Shown one piece after another: positions 61,753-64,000 of a DNA stretch of 64,000 bases (positions within the stretch are counted from its first letter, which is position 1; each line of letters opens with the position of its first letter). The notes under the pieces are model-generated. The model was not told where the DNA came from. It searched no databases and saw only the letters and a program-made list of their open reading frames with translations. The translations under genes and the position numbers were made by a program. Source of the DNA: Chromohalobacter marismortui. GTDB taxonomy: Bacteria; Pseudomonadota; Gammaproteobacteria; Pseudomonadales; Halomonadaceae. The stretch spans positions 372,001 through 436,000 of the forward strand of contig NZ_SOBR01000004.1 in NCBI RefSeq assembly GCF_004364315.1, read 5' to 3'.

Positions 61753-62616
61753 ATGAGCAGTGCCCTGTTCGACGAGATGAGACGCCGCATGGAGCACTTT
61801 CGGCGCTCCGAGCAGAAGGTGGCGCGTTTCGTGTTGCGCCATCCCGAGGATGTCATCCACATGCGCATCGTCGACCTGGCCACCGAAGCCAAGGTCAGCG
61901 AGCCCACCGTGGTGCGCTTCTGTCGCGCGTTGGGGTGCAACGGCTTCCAGGACTTCAAGCTCAAACTGGCACAGATGCTGGCCACGGGCAGCCAGTTCGC
62001 GCAGTTCTCGATGAACGATAGCGACAGCGTCGCCGAATTCGCCCACAACATTTTCGATTCCACCGTGGGCACCCTGCTCTCGGTGCGCGACCGACTCGAC
62101 CACGCCGCGCTGGGCAAGGCGGTCAATGCCTTGGCCATGGCCGATCGCGTGGAGTTTTACGGCTTCGGGGCCTCGGGGGCGGTGGCCTTCGATGCCCAGC
62201 ACAAGTTTTTCCGTCTACAGATCTCCACGGCGGCCTATTCCGACCCGCACATGCAGAACATGTCGGCGGTGACGCTGACGCCTCGCGATGTGGTGGTCGC
62301 CATCTCGCAGACAGGACGCACCCGGGCGCTGGTGGCCAGCGTGCGCCTGGCGCGCGAGACCGGCGCCACGGTGATCGGCCTGTGTCCCAGCGATTCGCCG
62401 CTGGCGGGAGAGGTCACCTTGCCGCTTTACATCGACGTTCACGAAGATACCGAGATCTATACGCCGATGAGCTCGCGCGTGGCGCATCTGGTGATCGTCG
62501 ACGTGCTCGCCGTGGGTGTGGCCAAGACCCGAGGCCCCAAGCTTGCCGAACAGCTCCAGTCGGTGAAGAAAAGCCTGGTGCCGCTGCGCTATCCTGATGC
62601 CGACGACGACGCCTAG
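61753..62616 (+). CDS. hexR: RpiR-family regulator, HexR-like
   Basis: 287 residues from the ATG at 61753 with AAGGAG 10 bases upstream; the longer open frame has no family residues. The N-terminal helix-turn-helix (LATEAKVSEPTVVRFCRALG, CNGFQDFK) and the SIS sugar-phosphate domain (FYGFGASGAVAFDAQHKFFR; VAISQTGRTRALVASVRLA) match HexR, the repressor of the Entner-Doudoroff and central carbon genes that responds to KDPG. Usual partners zwf, pgl and edd are not here, so the HexR name rests on similarity only. Confidence 0.8.
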   Translation: MSSALFDEMRRRMEHFRRSEQKVARFVLRHPEDVIHMRIVDLATEAKVSEPTVVRFCRALGCNGFQDFKLKLAQMLATGSQFAQFSMNDSDSVAEFAHNIFDSTVGTLLSVRDRLDHAALGKAVNALAMADRVEFYGFGASGAVAFDAQHKFFRLQISTAAYSDPHMQNMSAVTLTPRDVVVAISQTGRTRALVASVRLARETGATVIGLCPSDSPLAGEVTLPLYIDVHEDTEIYTPMSSRVAHLVIVDVLAVGVAKTRGPKLAEQLQSVKKSLVPLRYPDADDDA

Positions 62617-62701
62617 TCGCCGGGTGAATCGTGAGCGACCGAAGCCGAGACCGCTTGTGCTAAGCTGGGCGCTCATTTCGCAATGCCAAGATACGTGATT
62701 C

Positions 62702-64000
62702 ATGGACGACGTTTCGCCGGGCGACGTTTCGCCGCTACTCGACTCATTGAATACGGCTCAGCGCGAGGCCGTGAGCCATCCGCAGGGCAATTTGTTGGTA
62801 CTGGCCGGTGCCGGCTCGGGCAAGACGCGTGTCCTGGTGCATCGAATCGCCTGGTTATTGCAAGTCGAGGGGTTGTCACCCTACGCGATTCTCGCCGTGA
62901 CCTTCACCAACAAGGCGGCGCGCGAGATGCGCACACGTCTCGAGGCGCTACTCGGCTTGTCGCTGCGCAACATGTGGGTGGGCACCTTCCATTCCATCGC
63001 GCATCGTCTGCTGCGCACCCACTGGCACGACGCGCGTCTGCCCCAGCATTTCCAGATCATCGACGGCGACGATCAATTGCGTCTGGTCAAGCGCTTGCTC
63101 AAGGATCATCGCATCGACGCCGAGCGCTTCCCGCCCAAGCAGGTGCAGTACTTCATCGGTGGCTGCAAGGAAGAAGGGCTGCGTCCCCATCAAGTCCAGA
63201 CGCATGGCGACGCCTACATGGGCCAGATGGTCGAGCTCTACGAGCGTTATCAGCTGACCTGTGATCGCGCCGGGCTGGTCGACTTCGGGGAACTGTTGCT
63301 GCGTGGCCTGGAGTTGCTGCGCGACAATCCGGAGCTGCTGGCGCATTACCGTGAGCGCTTCGGTCATCTGCTGGTCGACGAATTCCAGGACACCAATACC
63401 TTGCAGTACGCCTGGCTCAAGTTGCTGGCCGGCGACCGCGCGGGCATGACCGTGGTCGGCGACGACGACCAGTCGATCTACGGCTGGCGCGGTGCCAAGG
63501 TCGAAAACATCCGCCGCTTCGCCGAGGAGTTTCCGAACACCTCGACGGTGCGCCTGGAGCAGAACTACCGCTCGACGAGTGCGATTCTCGAGGCCTCCAA
63601 CACGCTGATCAGCCATAATGCCGGGCGCATGGGCAAGGAGTTGTGGACCGACGGTGTGAAGGGCGATCCGATCTCGGTCTATGCCGGCTTCAACGATCTC
63701 GATGAGGCCCGTTTCATCGTCGATAGTCTCAACGAGGAAGTGAACAAGGGCTGTGCGCGCCGCGATATCGCTATCCTCTATCGTTCCAACGCCCAGTCGC
63801 GGGTGCTCGAGGAGGCGTTGATCCGCAGTGGCGTGCCCTATCGCATCTATGGCGGCCAACGCTTCTACGAGCGCCTCGAAATCAAGAATGCCTTGGCCTA
63901 TCTGCGCTTGACGCTGGCACGCGACGATGACGCCTCGCTGGAGCGCGTGATCAACGTGCCGGCGCGCGGCATCGGTACGCGGACCGTGGAAGTGCTGCGC
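62702..64000 (+). CDS. uvrD: DNA helicase II UvrD, N-terminal part (runs off the window)
   Basis: 433 codons to the right edge, open throughout. The start LLDSLNTAQREAVSHPQGN and the Walker A AGAGSGKT (35-42) match UvrD; motifs Ia (VTFTNKAAREM), II (LLVDEFQDTN), III (VVGDDDQSIYGWRGA) and IV (LEQNYRST) follow in order. RYQLTCDRAGLVDFGELLLR separates it from Rep. It unwinds DNA in mismatch and excision repair. The N-terminus contains a 9-base-longer version of the usual start: DVSP occurs twice because GACGTTTCGCCG is duplicated at 62708-62719 and 62723-62734. Confidence 0.95.
   Translation, partial: MDDVSPGDVSPLLDSLNTAQREAVSHPQGNLLVLAGAGSGKTRVLVHRIAWLLQVEGLSPYAILAVTFTNKAAREMRTRLEALLGLSLRNMWVGTFHSIAHRLLRTHWHDARLPQHFQIIDGDDQLRLVKRLLKDHRIDAERFPPKQVQYFIGGCKEEGLRPHQVQTHGDAYMGQMVELYERYQLTCDRAGLVDFGELLLRGLELLRDNPELLAHYRERFGHLLVDEFQDTNTLQYAWLKLLAGDRAGMTVVGDDDQSIYGWRGAKVENIRRFAEEFPNTSTVRLEQNYRSTSAILEASNTLISHNAGRMGKELWTDGVKGDPISVYAGFNDLDEARFIVDSLNEEVNKGCARRDIAILYRSNAQSRVLEEALIRSGVPYRIYGGQRFYERLEIKNALAYLRLTLARDDDASLERVINVPARGIGTRTVEVLR

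Overview
The window is a GC-rich gammaproteobacterial chromosome segment built around the replication origin. The order gyrB-recF-dnaN-dnaA | oriC | rpmH-rnpA-yidC-mnmE, followed further on by mnmG-rsmG-parA-parB-atpIBEFHAGDC-glmU-glmS, is the Pseudomonas/Oceanospirillales type. Protein character (split heptose genes, EfeUOB-type iron uptake, a neurotransmitter:sodium symporter) makes a Halomonadaceae member such as Chromohalobacter or Halomonas the best guess; this is inference from gene order and protein style, not from a database match.

Layout. 1-8.2 kb: lipopolysaccharide/envelope genes (glycosyltransferase tail, an OpgB-like phosphoglycerol transferase, waaF, hldD), glyQS and gmhB. 7.3-11.4 kb: six 16-bp parS sites, two inside recF, with two abutting 7-bp tandem repeats between them. 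8.3-15.2 kb: gyrB, recF, dnaN and dnaA leftward, then oriC with DnaA boxes and an AT-rich stretch, then rpmH rightward. 15.2-19 kb: rnpA, yidC and mnmE, with no yidD. 19-38 kb: a block separating mnmE from mnmG. It holds a Fur-type site and a four-gene iron uptake locus (efeU, efeO, efeB and a second M75 protein), then an 11.5 kb leftward block (rlmJ, OmpA-like lipoprotein, hemW, rdgB, an APH/P-loop kinase fusion, hemL, thiE, thiD, hemJ, a CLC channel) interrupted by a rightward CsgD-like regulator, then erpA and a glutamine-type ABC transporter whose binding-protein gene is broken. 38-50.3 kb: a second AT-rich region with DnaA-like boxes before mnmG, then rsmG, parA, parB and the complete F1Fo ATP synthase operon. 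50.3-64 kb: glmU, a DeoR-family regulator, glmS, hemB, an SDR, mltA, a YitT-like membrane protein, a DUF72 protein, an NSS-family symporter, a small unknown protein, a HexR-like regulator and the 5' part of uvrD.

How it works together. The centre is the replication and segregation hub: DnaA and its boxes start replication, ParB loads on the parS cluster about 3-7 kb from oriC, and ParA moves the origin. The ATP synthase c subunit keeps Asp61, as in proton-driven enzymes. Four haem-related genes (hemW, hemL, hemJ, hemB) and two thiamine genes lie here, and glmU and glmS flank a likely regulator of amino-sugar synthesis.

Most notable observations: the parS cluster with its phased heptamer repeats; a possible second origin-like region before mnmG; paired perfect DnaA boxes in mnmE and between thiE and hemL; a glnH with a frame-breaking internal deletion; and an EfeO lacking the Glu of the HxxE motif beside a second M75 protein that keeps it. 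I found no CRISPR array, prophage, insertion sequence, tRNA or rRNA gene, and no convincing wholly new multi-gene system.
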